A stretch of 64,000 nt of DNA from Opitutales bacterium (lineage in GTDB: Bacteria; Verrucomicrobiota; Verrucomicrobiia; Opitutales; UBA953). Shown piece by piece: positions 41,229 through 50,517 of this stretch. The stretch spans positions 62,001 through 126,000 of the forward strand of contig JAFSAO010000022.1 of the NCBI GenBank assembly GCA_017440935.1. The letters are read 5' to 3'. Position numbers and translations under genes: made by a program. The number at the start of each line of letters is the position of its first letter. The first letter of the stretch is position 1. A model generated the notes under the pieces. It was given only the letters and a program-made list of their open reading frames with translations. It was not told the origin of the DNA and did not search any database.

Positions 41229-44210
41229 TTACTGCTCTTCTTCATCGGATTCGTCCTGAATGAATTTCGGAAGTTTCAGGAGCGAAGCCGGATTAATCCA
41301 ATCCCAGATACGGGAAAGTTTTGCCGTAAGTTTCCAGTCGGGATTATCGACGGTGCCGGAAATTTTCACCGGAAGAAGCTCTGTAGAAGCGGACCCCCAT
41401 TCGACGAGTTTTCCGAGAAGGGGAATTTCGGTCCCGCGCAAGTTGCGGAAAACAGCTTCGCCCCGAATGGAAAAGTCGGACAGCGCAACATCCGCCTGCA
41501 GGTTAATTTCTCCGCTTTCGCCGTAAATTCGCGTATTAGGGAGGAAAATGACGCCGTCACGAATCGTGTAGGTGCTCTCGGCACGATCCATCAGAAACGT
41601 CGTCAAATCAATTTTCAGCGAAGAAAGGAGCCTTGAAAATCCCCCGAAAATCTGGAGTTCAAACAGGTTTTCATCGTGCATGAAAAACGTTCCCTCAGCG
41701 TCGAGCGAATTGATTTCGGGACCGACGAGTGAACCCCGAAATGTAGCGTCGATACTCGATTTATCGAAAGTTCCGGAATGAGCCGCTTTTTCCGGATTGG
41801 CGGGAGCAGCGGAAACTACGGGAACGCCGGAAACGTTTTTTTTGCCGGAAATTTTTCCGGACGAAGCAACTTCGACCCGAGAACCGACAGCTTCAAGCGT
41901 TTTCGCCAAACGGGAACGACTGACATTTCTCAAATTCAAATCCAATTCAACAATTGAACCGTCGGCGCCCTGCCCGGTTTCGGGAAGTTCAACACGAATT
42001 TTTCCGGAAACGGAACCTTTTCCCGCGTCCGCGTAAAAAGGATTTCCGACGAGAACGACGCCGTTATCGTAAACAATTTCGCCGCGGAAATTTTCTCCGC
42101 GGATTCCGAACACGGAAAATTCTCCCGGCGCAGCGCCTTTGATTTCGACAAACATACGATCGGGATAAATTTCCGGATCGCCGCTGAAAAATCCGCGCAC
42201 CGTGCCGGTTGCGGAATTTTTGGCTTCGATATCGGAAAGCGCTTCGGGAAGCCCTTCGCCGATAATTTGCAAAACATCTTTCGGCGGAATTTTTCCGTTA
42301 AACAGAAACCGGAAATCGCGGTAATGGTATTTCGGCTCCATTGCGTAGTGCCACTGAAGGCAACCGTCGGCAAAATCGTTCCCGCGCGTAATGTGCATAT
42401 CGAAAGCGGAAATCAGAAGCGGATCTTCGTAAACGCGTAGGCGAACGTTGTCTACCAAAACACCGTTCCCGTAGCATTTTTCTCCGGCAATTGCGCCGAA
42501 GACATATTCCCAATTTTCGTTCCAACGACCGTAAACGTCGATGTCCGCTCTCGGGCTTTGCTCGCTGGGCGCTTTTTTCAAATCGCGCCAAATGCGCTCC
42601 CAAAACCAACCCAAGCGCCCGTCGATGTATTCGGGATTGACGGATCCCCACGCGCGAACGCGGAATTTTCCGTCGTCGGCAAACTCAAAAAACGCGTCGG
42701 CTTTCGCGCAAAAATCCGTGCCTTCTCCGACGATTTTCACAAAGCGAATTTCCGTCGGTAAAAGTGTTCCCGCGACATCCAACGCACACAAATGAAAATT
42801 ATTTCCCTGTGTTTCTCCGGCGAGCAACTCAAAATCGAGGCTCCGGAAATTCATTCCGGGGTCAAATTTCACGTTCCCGCGCAAAGTCGGTTGTCCGGTA
42901 AAATGCAACGCGCGCATTTCTTCATTTTGCGCCACGGCGCGCAGTTGCGGGAACTCCGTGAGCAGATTTTTGTCCAAAGAAATTTCGTAATTCAGGTCGA
43001 GTGCGGGTTTTTCCGTATCGGCAAAAACCGTTCCCGCGCACGCGAGCGTCGTCGTTCCCGAAGCAAGGTTGGCATCGACGGAAAAAGATCCGGGAAATGC
43101 AAATTTTTCTTTCGGAGAAACGGCAAGCAAAACGCTTTCCGCATCGAAAACGCCGTCGCAAAGCGTCGCCGCGCGAAGATGCTCAATTCGCGAAAAAAGC
43201 GTTTGCGGAATTTTTTCTTCGACGGGAACGGTTTCGTCAAAAATGTTTTCCAGAATTTCGGCGGCAACGCTGATGTGCTTTGCGCTGACTTGAATTTTTT
43301 CCGAAAAAAGCTCTCCGAAAGTAAAATTTCCGGATTTTGCAAAAACGCAAAGCGGCTCGGCAAAAAGAATTTCGTTAGCGGAAAAATTTACGGAAAGCGT
43401 TTGTTTTGCCGAAATTTTTTCCAAGTGAACATCTTCCCGAAAATCAAAATTTTCGCAAAAAGCGGAAATTTCGACACCGAGTGCGTTTCCGTCGGGACGA
43501 ATTTCGGCGACAAATTCGCAAGAATTCAGCAACGGACGCAGATTCAGCGTATGAAGTTTTTCAGCAATTTTTCCCGCAAAGCGAGAAATACTTACGGAAG
43601 ATTTTTCAGCAACAGGCGCGGAAACTTCCGGAGACGGAAGCGAAGATTTGTTTTCAAAATTCGAGAGTAACGCGGGAACGGGAATTTCTCCGTAGGCAAC
43701 GAATTTGGCATCGCCGAGAAGAAATTCGGCGGCATCAATCATGATTTTTTCGTCTTTTTTGCGAAGAATCAGCGTTCCGTCAGAAAAAATCCGTTCCGCT
43801 TTGCCCGTGGGAGAAGTAATGGACGGACAGAAAAACTCCGCACCATCGATGTAGAAAAACTGCGGGAACGGCTTGCCGGAAATCAGTGCGTCCGGTCCGA
43901 GTTTTATCGCGCAGCGACGCACATGAAGAAACGGATCGTTCCCGCGCGACGTTCCGACGTCGATTTCCTTTGCCGTAATTACAGTCAGATTGCGCAAGCG
44001 CACATCGCCGATAGAAATATAAAAACCTTCCGATTCCGTTTTTTTCAGGAATTTTTTTACAATGGAATCGGGAACACGAATTTCGGAAACGGAAATGTAA
44101 AGCAGCCCGATTTGGACAAGCAAAAGTAACGCGAGGAAAATCCATAACTTTTTTAGAAGCCAAATTCCCGCGCGATACAAGAGGTTTGCTGTTTTTTGCC
44201 CACTCAACAT
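41229..44210 (-). CDS. AsmA-like large envelope protein
   Basis: 993 aa from the ATG at 44210; the longer frame to 44294 lacks support. One N-terminal membrane helix (LWIFLALLLLVQIGLLYISV) is followed by ~930 residues of beta-rich sequence. Near the C-terminus is an AsmA_2-like signature: YTIRDGVIFLPNTRIYGESG, VALSDFSIRGEAVF, LLPVKISGTVDNPDWKLTAK. AsmA-like proteins (YhdP, TamB and relatives) bridge the periplasm and move lipids to the outer membrane. Which subfamily is uncertain. The C-terminus is acidic (ESDEEEQ). Monocistronic. Confidence 0.78.
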   Translation of the reverse strand: MLSGQKTANLLYRAGIWLLKKLWIFLALLLLVQIGLLYISVSEIRVPDSIVKKFLKKTESEGFYISIGDVRLRNLTVITAKEIDVGTSRGNDPFLHVRRCAIKLGPDALISGKPFPQFFYIDGAEFFCPSITSPTGKAERIFSDGTLILRKKDEKIMIDAAEFLLGDAKFVAYGEIPVPALLSNFENKSSLPSPEVSAPVAEKSSVSISRFAGKIAEKLHTLNLRPLLNSCEFVAEIRPDGNALGVEISAFCENFDFREDVHLEKISAKQTLSVNFSANEILFAEPLCVFAKSGNFTFGELFSEKIQVSAKHISVAAEILENIFDETVPVEEKIPQTLFSRIEHLRAATLCDGVFDAESVLLAVSPKEKFAFPGSFSVDANLASGTTTLACAGTVFADTEKPALDLNYEISLDKNLLTEFPQLRAVAQNEEMRALHFTGQPTLRGNVKFDPGMNFRSLDFELLAGETQGNNFHLCALDVAGTLLPTEIRFVKIVGEGTDFCAKADAFFEFADDGKFRVRAWGSVNPEYIDGRLGWFWERIWRDLKKAPSEQSPRADIDVYGRWNENWEYVFGAIAGEKCYGNGVLVDNVRLRVYEDPLLISAFDMHITRGNDFADGCLQWHYAMEPKYHYRDFRFLFNGKIPPKDVLQIIGEGLPEALSDIEAKNSATGTVRGFFSGDPEIYPDRMFVEIKGAAPGEFSVFGIRGENFRGEIVYDNGVVLVGNPFYADAGKGSVSGKIRVELPETGQGADGSIVELDLNLRNVSRSRLAKTLEAVGSRVEVASSGKISGKKNVSGVPVVSAAPANPEKAAHSGTFDKSSIDATFRGSLVGPEINSLDAEGTFFMHDENLFELQIFGGFSRLLSSLKIDLTTFLMDRAESTYTIRDGVIFLPNTRIYGESGEINLQADVALSDFSIRGEAVFRNLRGTEIPLLGKLVEWGSASTELLPVKISGTVDNPDWKLTAKLSRIWDWINPASLLKLPKFIQDESDEEEQ

Positions 44211-44709
44211 TTTTCCGGAAAAGAATGAACTATTTATAAGCGGCAAACAAAGAGAAAAAATAAGGAAAGACGATACGGATTTCTCTGTTTTCACGGGAAA
44301 TTAAAAAAAAGAAACACAAAAGACACAGGGATTTTTCAAATTTCCCGAAAAAAATCTTTGTTTTTTAGTTTTTTAAAGAAAAACCTTCAAAAAATATGAT
44401 TTTCCACAAAATAAGTATTATTTTAAAAGTGTAATAAACTAAAAAAGTTTCCTTATTTTATGCGGGTTTGAAAACTTTTTAAAAATTTTTTATAAAAATC
44501 GCTTGACCTTATAAAAACTTTAAGATTAACTCTAAGCATAATTTATCAATTTTCTCTCACTTAGTGAGAGATGGGGTAATAAGCAACGAGATATAGAAAA
44601 TAAAAGACCGGTCGCTTAGGGGTAGGCGACCGGTCGTCATTTTTACGGAAATCGCAAAAAAGATTTTTTGATTTTCCTTCCCCGGAAAGGGACGCATAAT
44701 CGGGACGTT
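44211..44709. other. 500-base AT-rich non-coding region with dyads, possible small RNA
   Basis: No gene. It holds a TTGACC at 44503, the dyad CTCTCACTTAGTGAGAG (44554-44570), and a perfect hairpin with 10-bp arms GACCGGTCGC (44606-44615) and GCGACCGGTC (44626-44635), loop TTAGGGGTAG, followed by GTCATTTTTAC. The genome motif is absent from ~44080 to 45100. Could be a regulatory RNA or an operator region for mog. Confidence 0.5.
44606..44645 (+). terminator. Perfect 10-bp hairpin followed by T-run
   Basis: Arms 44606-44615 and 44626-44635 are exact reverse complements, loop of 10; CATTTTTA follows. It lies 65 bases before the mog ATG and ends no annotated gene. Confidence 0.6.
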
Positions 44710-45180
44710 ATGTTGAGAATCGGACGCCTTACCATCAGCAATCGCACCGTTTCCGGGCAAGCTCCGGACCTAAGCGGCATTGAAATTGAAAAGCAACTCG
44801 TGGAGTTGCTCGGCGAGGATATTAAATTTGTTACCCGCATCGTGGGACACGACAGAAACCGGATTGCCGATGCTATCCGTTCTCTTGTTGATGATGAAGG
44901 TTGCACGCTTGTTTTAACGGCGGGCGGAACCGGACCGTTGCGCCGGGATGTTACTCCGGAAGCCACGCGGCTTGTTATTGAAAAGGAATTGCCCGGTTTC
45001 GGGGAAATTCTCCGTATGAAATACTACGAAACGACGAAAACGGCGGTTTTGTTGCGTGTAACGGCAGGAATCCGTAGCCACGCGCTGATTGTAAATTTGC
45101 CGGGAACACCGGACGGTATTCGCTCGTCACTCGAAATTTTGGGTCCCGCAATTTACGAATGTGTCGTTCACATTCGCTAA
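44710..45180 (+). CDS. Molybdopterin adenylyltransferase-like protein (MogA/MoaB)
   Basis: 156 aa from the ATG at 44710. Family motifs: RIGRLTISNRTVSGQAPDLS, TLVLTAGGTGPLRRDVTPEAT (in part: LTAGGTGPLRRDVTPEAT), HALIVNLPGTPDGIRSSLE. MogA/MoaB proteins adenylylate molybdopterin for molybdenum cofactor synthesis. No other moa or moe gene is nearby; the following hemH overlaps its 3' end. A MoaB-like paralogue with another role is possible. Confidence 0.88.
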   Translation: MLRIGRLTISNRTVSGQAPDLSGIEIEKQLVELLGEDIKFVTRIVGHDRNRIADAIRSLVDDEGCTLVLTAGGTGPLRRDVTPEATRLVIEKELPGFGEILRMKYYETTKTAVLLRVTAGIRSHALIVNLPGTPDGIRSSLEILGPAIYECVVHIR

Positions 45181-46171
45181 TAAAAAATACGATTTTTCAG
45201 AAAAAAAAGTGAAGGAATCCCGAGCTGTTTTGTTGCTGAATCTGGGTTCTCCCGATGCGCCGAGCGTTCCCGCGGTCAAAAAGTATTTGCGGGAATTTCT
45301 CGGCGATAAACACGTAATTTCCTTACCGTGGATTTTGAGAAAAATCCTCCTGGAATGTGTTATTTTGCCGCGACGTCCGAAAAAATCAGCGGCTTACTAC
45401 TCAAAGATTTGGACGGAAAACGGCTCACCGCTCATCGTCGAAACGGAAAAGCTACGGGAACGTGTGACAGAAAAAATTGGCGGTCGCGCGAAAGTTTTTT
45501 GCGCCATGCGCTACGGAAATCCCGGAATAGAAAATGCGGCAAAAACGATTTACGAAAGCGGAATCCGAAAAGTTTTTGTTATTCCGCTTTACCCGCAAAA
45601 AGCCGAATCGTCGTGGTTAACGGCTGTTGAAAAAACTCAAAAAGTTTTTGCAAAAAAATTTCCGCAGGTGAAATTGGATTTTGCAGCTCCGTATTACTGC
45701 AATCCGGAATTTATTGCGGCGTTGGAAAAATCTGCAAAAAAATTTTTAATCGGGAAAAATTTTGAAAAACTGCTGATTTCCTTCCACGGTGTTCCCGTAA
45801 AAACCAAGCTCTCAAAAAGCTACAAAGCGGAATGCGAAACGACGGCAGAATTGCTCGCAAGCGCACTGAATTTACCGCGGGAACGCTGGGAATGTGTATT
45901 TCAGTCACGCTTCGGGCGCGGAAAATGGCTGGAACCTTCGACCGGAGAACGCCTAAAAAATTTGCCGAAAGAAGGTGTAAAAAACATCGCAATTATAGCC
46001 CCCGGCTTTGCGGCGGATTGTCTGGAAACACTTGAAGAACTCGGTGTTCGCGGGAAAAAAACATTTTCGGAATCCGGCGGGAACAATTTTCACATGGTTC
46101 CCTGCTTAAACGATTCCGAAGACTTCGCAAATTTTCTCGTAAATATTGCTCAAAAAAACTCCGGTTTCTAA
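45161..46171 (+). CDS. hemH: Ferrochelatase
   Basis: 336 aa from a GTG at 45161 inside the mog 3' end. Inserts Fe(II) into protoporphyrin IX (or coproporphyrin III). Motifs: [66 protein letters not shown], the metal-site histidine in [25 protein letters not shown], and the glutamate in [15 protein letters not shown]. Full length for a class I bacterial ferrochelatase. Its end overlaps the frame upstream of gltA. Confidence 0.94.
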   Translation: MSFTFANKKYDFSEKKVKESRAVLLLNLGSPDAPSVPAVKKYLREFLGDKHVISLPWILRKILLECVILPRRPKKSAAYYSKIWTENGSPLIVETEKLRERVTEKIGGRAKVFCAMRYGNPGIENAAKTIYESGIRKVFVIPLYPQKAESSWLTAVEKTQKVFAKKFPQVKLDFAAPYYCNPEFIAALEKSAKKFLIGKNFEKLLISFHGVPVKTKLSKSYKAECETTAELLASALNLPRERWECVFQSRFGRGKWLEPSTGERLKNLPKEGVKNIAIIAPGFAADCLETLEELGVRGKKTFSESGGNNFHMVPCLNDSEDFANFLVNIAQKNSGF

Positions 46172-46247
46172 ACGTTTTTTATTTCGCAAAAAACGACACG
46201 TTCAATTATCAATTCCGAAAACGATTTACTTCAAAGACCTTTCAGAA

Positions 46248-47552
46248 ATGAATGTAGATAACTTCGAAACGGCAAAAATTATTATCGACGGAAAAGAATA
46301 CGCCGCACCCGTTTTTCGCGGGAGCGAGGGCGAACGCGCCATCGATATAATGAAGTTACGCGCTCAGACAGGTTGCATTACTTACGATGACGGCTACGGG
46401 AACACGGGTTCCTGCACGAGCGGAATTACATTTATTGACGGAGAAAAAGGCATTTTGCGTTACCGCGGGTATCCGATTGAAGAACTCGCCGCACGGTCAA
46501 ATTTTATCGAAAGTGCATATCTTGTTATTTACGGGCGATTGCCGAATTCCCGGGAATTAGAGGATTTTCGAAATAATATTTTGGTCAGCGCCGGAATTCA
46601 TGAAGGTTTAAGAAATTCTTTTGCGGGATTTCCGCCGTCAGCCCATCCGATGGCGGTGCTTTCGGCGATGTTGAATGCTCTGGGTTGCTACCATCCGGAA
46701 CTTTCCTCGAATAACCGCAAGCAAGACCTTGAAAATTTTGATAAAACGGCAACGGTTCTTATTTCCAAAGTTCGCGCACTCGCCGCGATGTCGTATCGCT
46801 TCCGTCAGGGTTATCCGGTCATTTATCCGAAACGCGGCTACAATTACTGCGAAAATTTCCTTCACATGATGTTTTCCATGCCGGGGGAAGACACTCAGGT
46901 GCACCCGGACATTGCGAAAGTCTTAGATATTTTGCTTTTGCTTCACCTCGATCACGAGCAGAACTGCTCGACTTCCACGGTGCGCATGGTCGGAAGCGGC
47001 GGTGCGAATCTTTTTGCTTCGGTTTCTGCAGGTGTTTGCGCGCTTTGGGGACCGATGCACGGCGGTGCAAACCAAGCCGTTATCGAAATGCTCACGGAAA
47101 TTGAAGCCTGTGGAGATGACGGCTCGAAATTTGTCCAGAGAGCTAAAACGGGTGAAGTTCGCCTGATGGGTTTCGGACATCGTGTTTACAAAAATTACGA
47201 TCCTCGGGCGAAAATTCTGCGGGAACAGTGTCACAAAGTTGTCGACACTCTCGGCGCGGGTGATCCGCTTTTAAAAATAGCCCACAGGCTGGAAGATATT
47301 GCGCTGAACGACGAATATTTCCAAAAACGAAATCTTTATCCCAATGTGGATTTTTACAGCGGAATTATTTTGCGCGCATTGGGAATTCCGCTGAATATGT
47401 TTCCGGTTATTTTTGCAATGGGACGTATGCCGGGCTGGATTGCGCAATGGCACGAAATGGCGTCGCGCCCGGGCGGAAAAATTCACCGTCCGCGCCAGGT
47501 TTACACCGGCGAATGCATCAAAAAATTTATTCCGCTCATGGAACGGGAATAA
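46248..47552 (+). CDS. gltA: Citrate synthase (type II)
   Basis: 434 aa from the ATG at 46248 (the frame extends upstream without homology). Condenses acetyl-CoA and oxaloacetate. Motifs: [28 protein letters not shown] (in part: [14 protein letters not shown]), [55 protein letters not shown], the catalytic histidine in [15 protein letters not shown], and the catalytic aspartate in [17 protein letters not shown]. Aconitase is encoded 12 kb downstream in the same window. Confidence 0.97.
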   Translation: MNVDNFETAKIIIDGKEYAAPVFRGSEGERAIDIMKLRAQTGCITYDDGYGNTGSCTSGITFIDGEKGILRYRGYPIEELAARSNFIESAYLVIYGRLPNSRELEDFRNNILVSAGIHEGLRNSFAGFPPSAHPMAVLSAMLNALGCYHPELSSNNRKQDLENFDKTATVLISKVRALAAMSYRFRQGYPVIYPKRGYNYCENFLHMMFSMPGEDTQVHPDIAKVLDILLLLHLDHEQNCSTSTVRMVGSGGANLFASVSAGVCALWGPMHGGANQAVIEMLTEIEACGDDGSKFVQRAKTGEVRLMGFGHRVYKNYDPRAKILREQCHKVVDTLGAGDPLLKIAHRLEDIALNDEYFQKRNLYPNVDFYSGIILRALGIPLNMFPVIFAMGRMPGWIAQWHEMASRPGGKIHRPRQVYTGECIKKFIPLMERE

Positions 47553-47576
47553 TTTCCAGGAACTTAAATCAAAAAA

Positions 47577-47621
47577 GAGAAACCGGAAGGAGGTTGTTCC
47601 CCTTCCGGTTTCTTTTTTTTT
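47577..47621 (+). terminator. Intrinsic terminator of gltA
   Basis: AGAAACCGGAAGG (47578-47590) pairs with CCTTCCGGTTTCT (47601-47613), followed by a T-run. One of the strong terminators that does not use the genome motif. Confidence 0.9.
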
Positions 47622-47672
47622 AGGCTTTAATTCTTCAAAAAAGTCGCTTTTTTTCTCGCATAATTTAGCTGA

Positions 47673-48044
47673 ATGGGAACAATGGAACGGGTTATGAATG
47701 AACTCAGTTTCAGCGATCAGGCAATGACGGAGCTCAACAAACTTTCAGCTCTCGAGCAAATGCCTCTAATTGATGCTCTCAGCACCGTAAGCCCGGAAGA
47801 TTTGAAAAAAAATAAAAGCAAATACGGGGCTTTTTCGCGTGGCGGGAACACTTATTACCGTCTGCGGGAAGGCGATCTCCGTATTTATTTTACGGAAAAC
47901 AAAGGAGCTATTTACTGTAGCCATATTCTTTACAAACACAGTATCACGGACTTTGCGTTCAGATCTAAATTGCCCGTTAAGGAAGAACACTTAATAGAGC
48001 AGGACAAAAACTTCTGGGAATATCTCGATTCTCTAAGTAAATAA
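47673..48044 (+). CDS. RelE/ParE-like small protein without antitoxin
   Basis: 123 aa; ATG codons at 47673, 47685 and 47694 are all possible. The body resembles RelE-type mRNA interferase folds: MNELSFSDQAMTELNKLSAL, a helix pair, then FSRGGNTYYRLREGDLRIYF and IYCSHILYKHSITDFAFRSK. No antitoxin gene lies beside it; it stands between gltA and pssA. It may be a domesticated or housekeeping RelE-like protein. Function not shown. Confidence 0.6.
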   Translation: MGTMERVMNELSFSDQAMTELNKLSALEQMPLIDALSTVSPEDLKKNKSKYGAFSRGGNTYYRLREGDLRIYFTENKGAIYCSHILYKHSITDFAFRSKLPVKEEHLIEQDKNFWEYLDSLSK

Positions 48045-48084
48045 ATTCTTTTTTTTGAACAAAACCCCTCAAACTTAGTCAAAA

Positions 48085-49008
48085 ATGGCTGAAAACCCCA
48101 AGGAAGAAGAAAAGAAACCCGTAAAATACGGGAACGTTCGAGATGCCGCACGCATTTATTTATTGCCGAACTTTTTTACGGCAGGAAATATGTGCTGCGG
48201 ATTCTTTTCGCTTTGTAAATGCATTGAGGCCAATCATACACCGAATATCGCCGCCGCCAATGAACTCTATATGATGGCAGTTTACCTGATTTTCGGTGCG
48301 TGCATTTTTGACCTTTTTGACGGGCGCATGGCGCGAATGTTTAAAAAAGAATCCATGTTCGGAGCAGAGTTTGACTCGATTGCGGACACTGTTTCTTTCG
48401 GAGTCGCTCCCGCTTTCCTCGTTTACTTCCTTATTTTCGATCCGGCTCGTGCCAATTCTTTTGACTGGGTCAACAGCTTCATTTCCAGCACGGGAGCGAT
48501 TATCGGGTTTATTTACCTGCTTTGTGCAGGAATACGTTTGGCGAAATTTAACGTTTTAACTAACCCGCTTATTCCCGGGAACGAAAAGAAAACTCCGGCA
48601 TCGGATTTCATGGGAATTCCCTCACCTGTCGCCGCCGCAATAACGGCTTCTTTCGTCCTTCTGCTTACGCATCTCAACTACGACCAGTCCGCCGTAGAAA
48701 CCACTTCCACGCTCAAAACGTGGCTTCCCATCATTCTGTTGCCGACAATGCTGCTGGTTTCCATTCTCATGGTGACCAATATACCCTATCCGACGTTCAA
48801 ACACATTGATTGGAATAGCAAAACGAAAGCTCAGGCATTTATTTTTATCATTCTATTCATCATCGTCGCCGCAAAGTTCCACATCTTTGCTATTCCCGCC
48901 GCCCTGCTCATTTATGTTTTCTATGGATTGTTCCGCGCGTTAAAACAAAAAATTCGCAAAACGAAGACGGAATTCACGGGAACGGAAGATGTTGAAGAAA
49001 CATTCTAA
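48085..49008 (+). CDS. pssA: CDP-diacylglycerol-serine O-phosphatidyltransferase
   Basis: 307 aa inner-membrane enzyme making phosphatidylserine. The CDP-alcohol phosphatidyltransferase motif DGx2ARx8Gx3Dx3D is complete: DLFDGRMARMFKKESMFGAE followed by FDSIAD. N-terminal LLPNFFTAGNMCCGFFSL is typical of PssA type II. About eight helices. The hydrophilic N- and C-tails are longer than average. Confidence 0.92.
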   Translation: MAENPKEEEKKPVKYGNVRDAARIYLLPNFFTAGNMCCGFFSLCKCIEANHTPNIAAANELYMMAVYLIFGACIFDLFDGRMARMFKKESMFGAEFDSIADTVSFGVAPAFLVYFLIFDPARANSFDWVNSFISSTGAIIGFIYLLCAGIRLAKFNVLTNPLIPGNEKKTPASDFMGIPSPVAAAITASFVLLLTHLNYDQSAVETTSTLKTWLPIILLPTMLLVSILMVTNIPYPTFKHIDWNSKTKAQAFIFIILFIIVAAKFHIFAIPAALLIYVFYGLFRALKQKIRKTKTEFTGTEDVEETF

Positions 49009-49276
49009 TTTCCTGTGAATAAAATCGAAATAAATCTGTTAAAGTTTTATTCATAAACTCGCGGGAACGGTATTTACGTTGTTATTTGCAAAAAAAATTC
49101 TTCTCCGAACCGCTATTTATCAAGGTTTTTAGAAATTATAAACATTCTTAACAGACCTGATTATTACGATTGTATTTAAAGAAAAGAAAACAAAATTAAG
49201 TTATTCATAGAGAACAGTTTTTTGTGAAAAACATAGTGTTGCCTCAAAGGCATTAATTAAAGATTCTATTAACATC
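49009..49276. other. AT-rich region upstream of dnaN, candidate replication origin
   Basis: 268 bases, strongly AT-rich, no ORF. One exact DnaA-box consensus match in reverse (TGTGAATAA, 49014-49022) and two one-mismatch copies TTATTCATA (49047-49055, 49201-49209). Immediately followed by dnaN, then mnmE and mnmG with parS sites at 52605 and 53753. dnaA is not in this window. Confidence 0.5.
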
Positions 49277-50401
49277 ATGAAATTTAAAATTAACCGTGAG
49301 TTTTTCGCTGCAGGCTTGAGCCAAGTTGTAAATATTGTGAGCAGTCGCCCTACGCTCCCCGTATTCAGCAACGTCTTGATTGAAGCGGAAGACGGAAAGG
49401 TTCGACTTACGACGACGAATCTTGAAATCGGTATTCTCTGCTTGGTGAAGGCTGACGTTGTCGTTCCCGGAAGCATTACGTTGCCCGTAAAAAAGCTCAA
49501 AGATATCGTTAGCGGTTTGATGGGAAGTGAAATCAGCTTTGAATTATTCTCGGGAACGAAAGTTAAGATTACATCCGGAAGCTCCGATGCTTTGATGACA
49601 GGAATTGAAACCGAACAGTTTCCGCCTCTTCCCGTCGTAAACAACGAAAATCTTTTTGAAATAGAACAAAGCGAATTGTCTACGATGATTAAGAGCGTTT
49701 CTTACGCTCAGTCTACAGACGAAAACCGCTATGTTTTGAACGGTGTTTTCTTCAACTTTACGGAAGAAGGTTTGGTTCTTGTAGCGACAGACGGGCGTCG
49801 TCTCGCAACTTGCGATCGCAAGATTTCTGTAGGAGAAAGCAAAATTTCCTCATTTATTTTGCCGGCAAAAACGGTGAATGAACTTCAGAAGCAGTTGGGT
49901 TCCAAAGGAAAAGTTTCTATCGGTTTGAGCGACCGTCAGGTGATGTTTGAAGTCGACGTTGACGAAAAGGCGGAAAACGGTCTGTGCGATAAGGTGAAGA
50001 TTGTTTCCAAGGTCGTGGAAGGCAACTATCCGCAATACAAGCAGGTCATTCCTAAGGATTCCGGAAACCGCATCGAAATTGAGCGCGATATGTTCCTGCG
50101 TTCTGTGGATTTTGCGGCGAAGGTGACCACGGATAAGAATAATTCTGTTCACTTGAACATTTCTCAAAACAGCATTGAAGTGGCGGCAAACGGCGGTGAA
50201 AACGAAGCGAGCAATAAAATTGCCGTTCAATATGAAGGCGCTGATATGAAGATTGCTTTTAATCCGCAGTTTTTGTCGGATCCGTTAAAGGCTCTGAGTC
50301 AGGATATAGTTGTCTTTGAATTTAAGGATGAGTTGAGTCCCGGAGTTCTTAAAACGAAAGATGAAGGCTTTTTGTGCGTGATTATGCCGCAAAGGAAGTA
50401 G
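49277..50401 (+). CDS. dnaN: DNA polymerase III sliding clamp (beta subunit)
   Basis: 374 aa, standard length. Processivity ring of DNA polymerase III. N-terminal FKINREFFAAGLSQVVNIVS with RPTLPVFSNVLIEAEDGKVR, LVATDGRRLATCDRKI in the second domain, and the C-terminal GFLCVIMPQRK (usual VMPMRL). An AT-rich candidate origin precedes it. Confidence 0.97.
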   Translation: MKFKINREFFAAGLSQVVNIVSSRPTLPVFSNVLIEAEDGKVRLTTTNLEIGILCLVKADVVVPGSITLPVKKLKDIVSGLMGSEISFELFSGTKVKITSGSSDALMTGIETEQFPPLPVVNNENLFEIEQSELSTMIKSVSYAQSTDENRYVLNGVFFNFTEEGLVLVATDGRRLATCDRKISVGESKISSFILPAKTVNELQKQLGSKGKVSIGLSDRQVMFEVDVDEKAENGLCDKVKIVSKVVEGNYPQYKQVIPKDSGNRIEIERDMFLRSVDFAAKVTTDKNNSVHLNISQNSIEVAANGGENEASNKIAVQYEGADMKIAFNPQFLSDPLKALSQDIVVFEFKDELSPGVLKTKDEGFLCVIMPQRK

Positions 50402-50426
50402 TTCGTTTTTAGTTTTGATTCTGAAT

Positions 50427-50462
50427 AAAAAGCCTTTCTGTAAGTAGGAAAGGCTTTTTATT
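50427..50462 (+). terminator. Intrinsic terminator of dnaN
   Basis: AAAAAGCCTTTC (50427-50438) pairs with GAAAGGCTTTTT (50448-50459), 9-base loop, then T/A-rich sequence. Perfect stem. Confidence 0.88.
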
Positions 50463-50517
50463 TTGCTCGGAACTTGCGAACGCGGGAACGAGTTGGTTTA
50501 ATCGGACGTTTAGAAAT

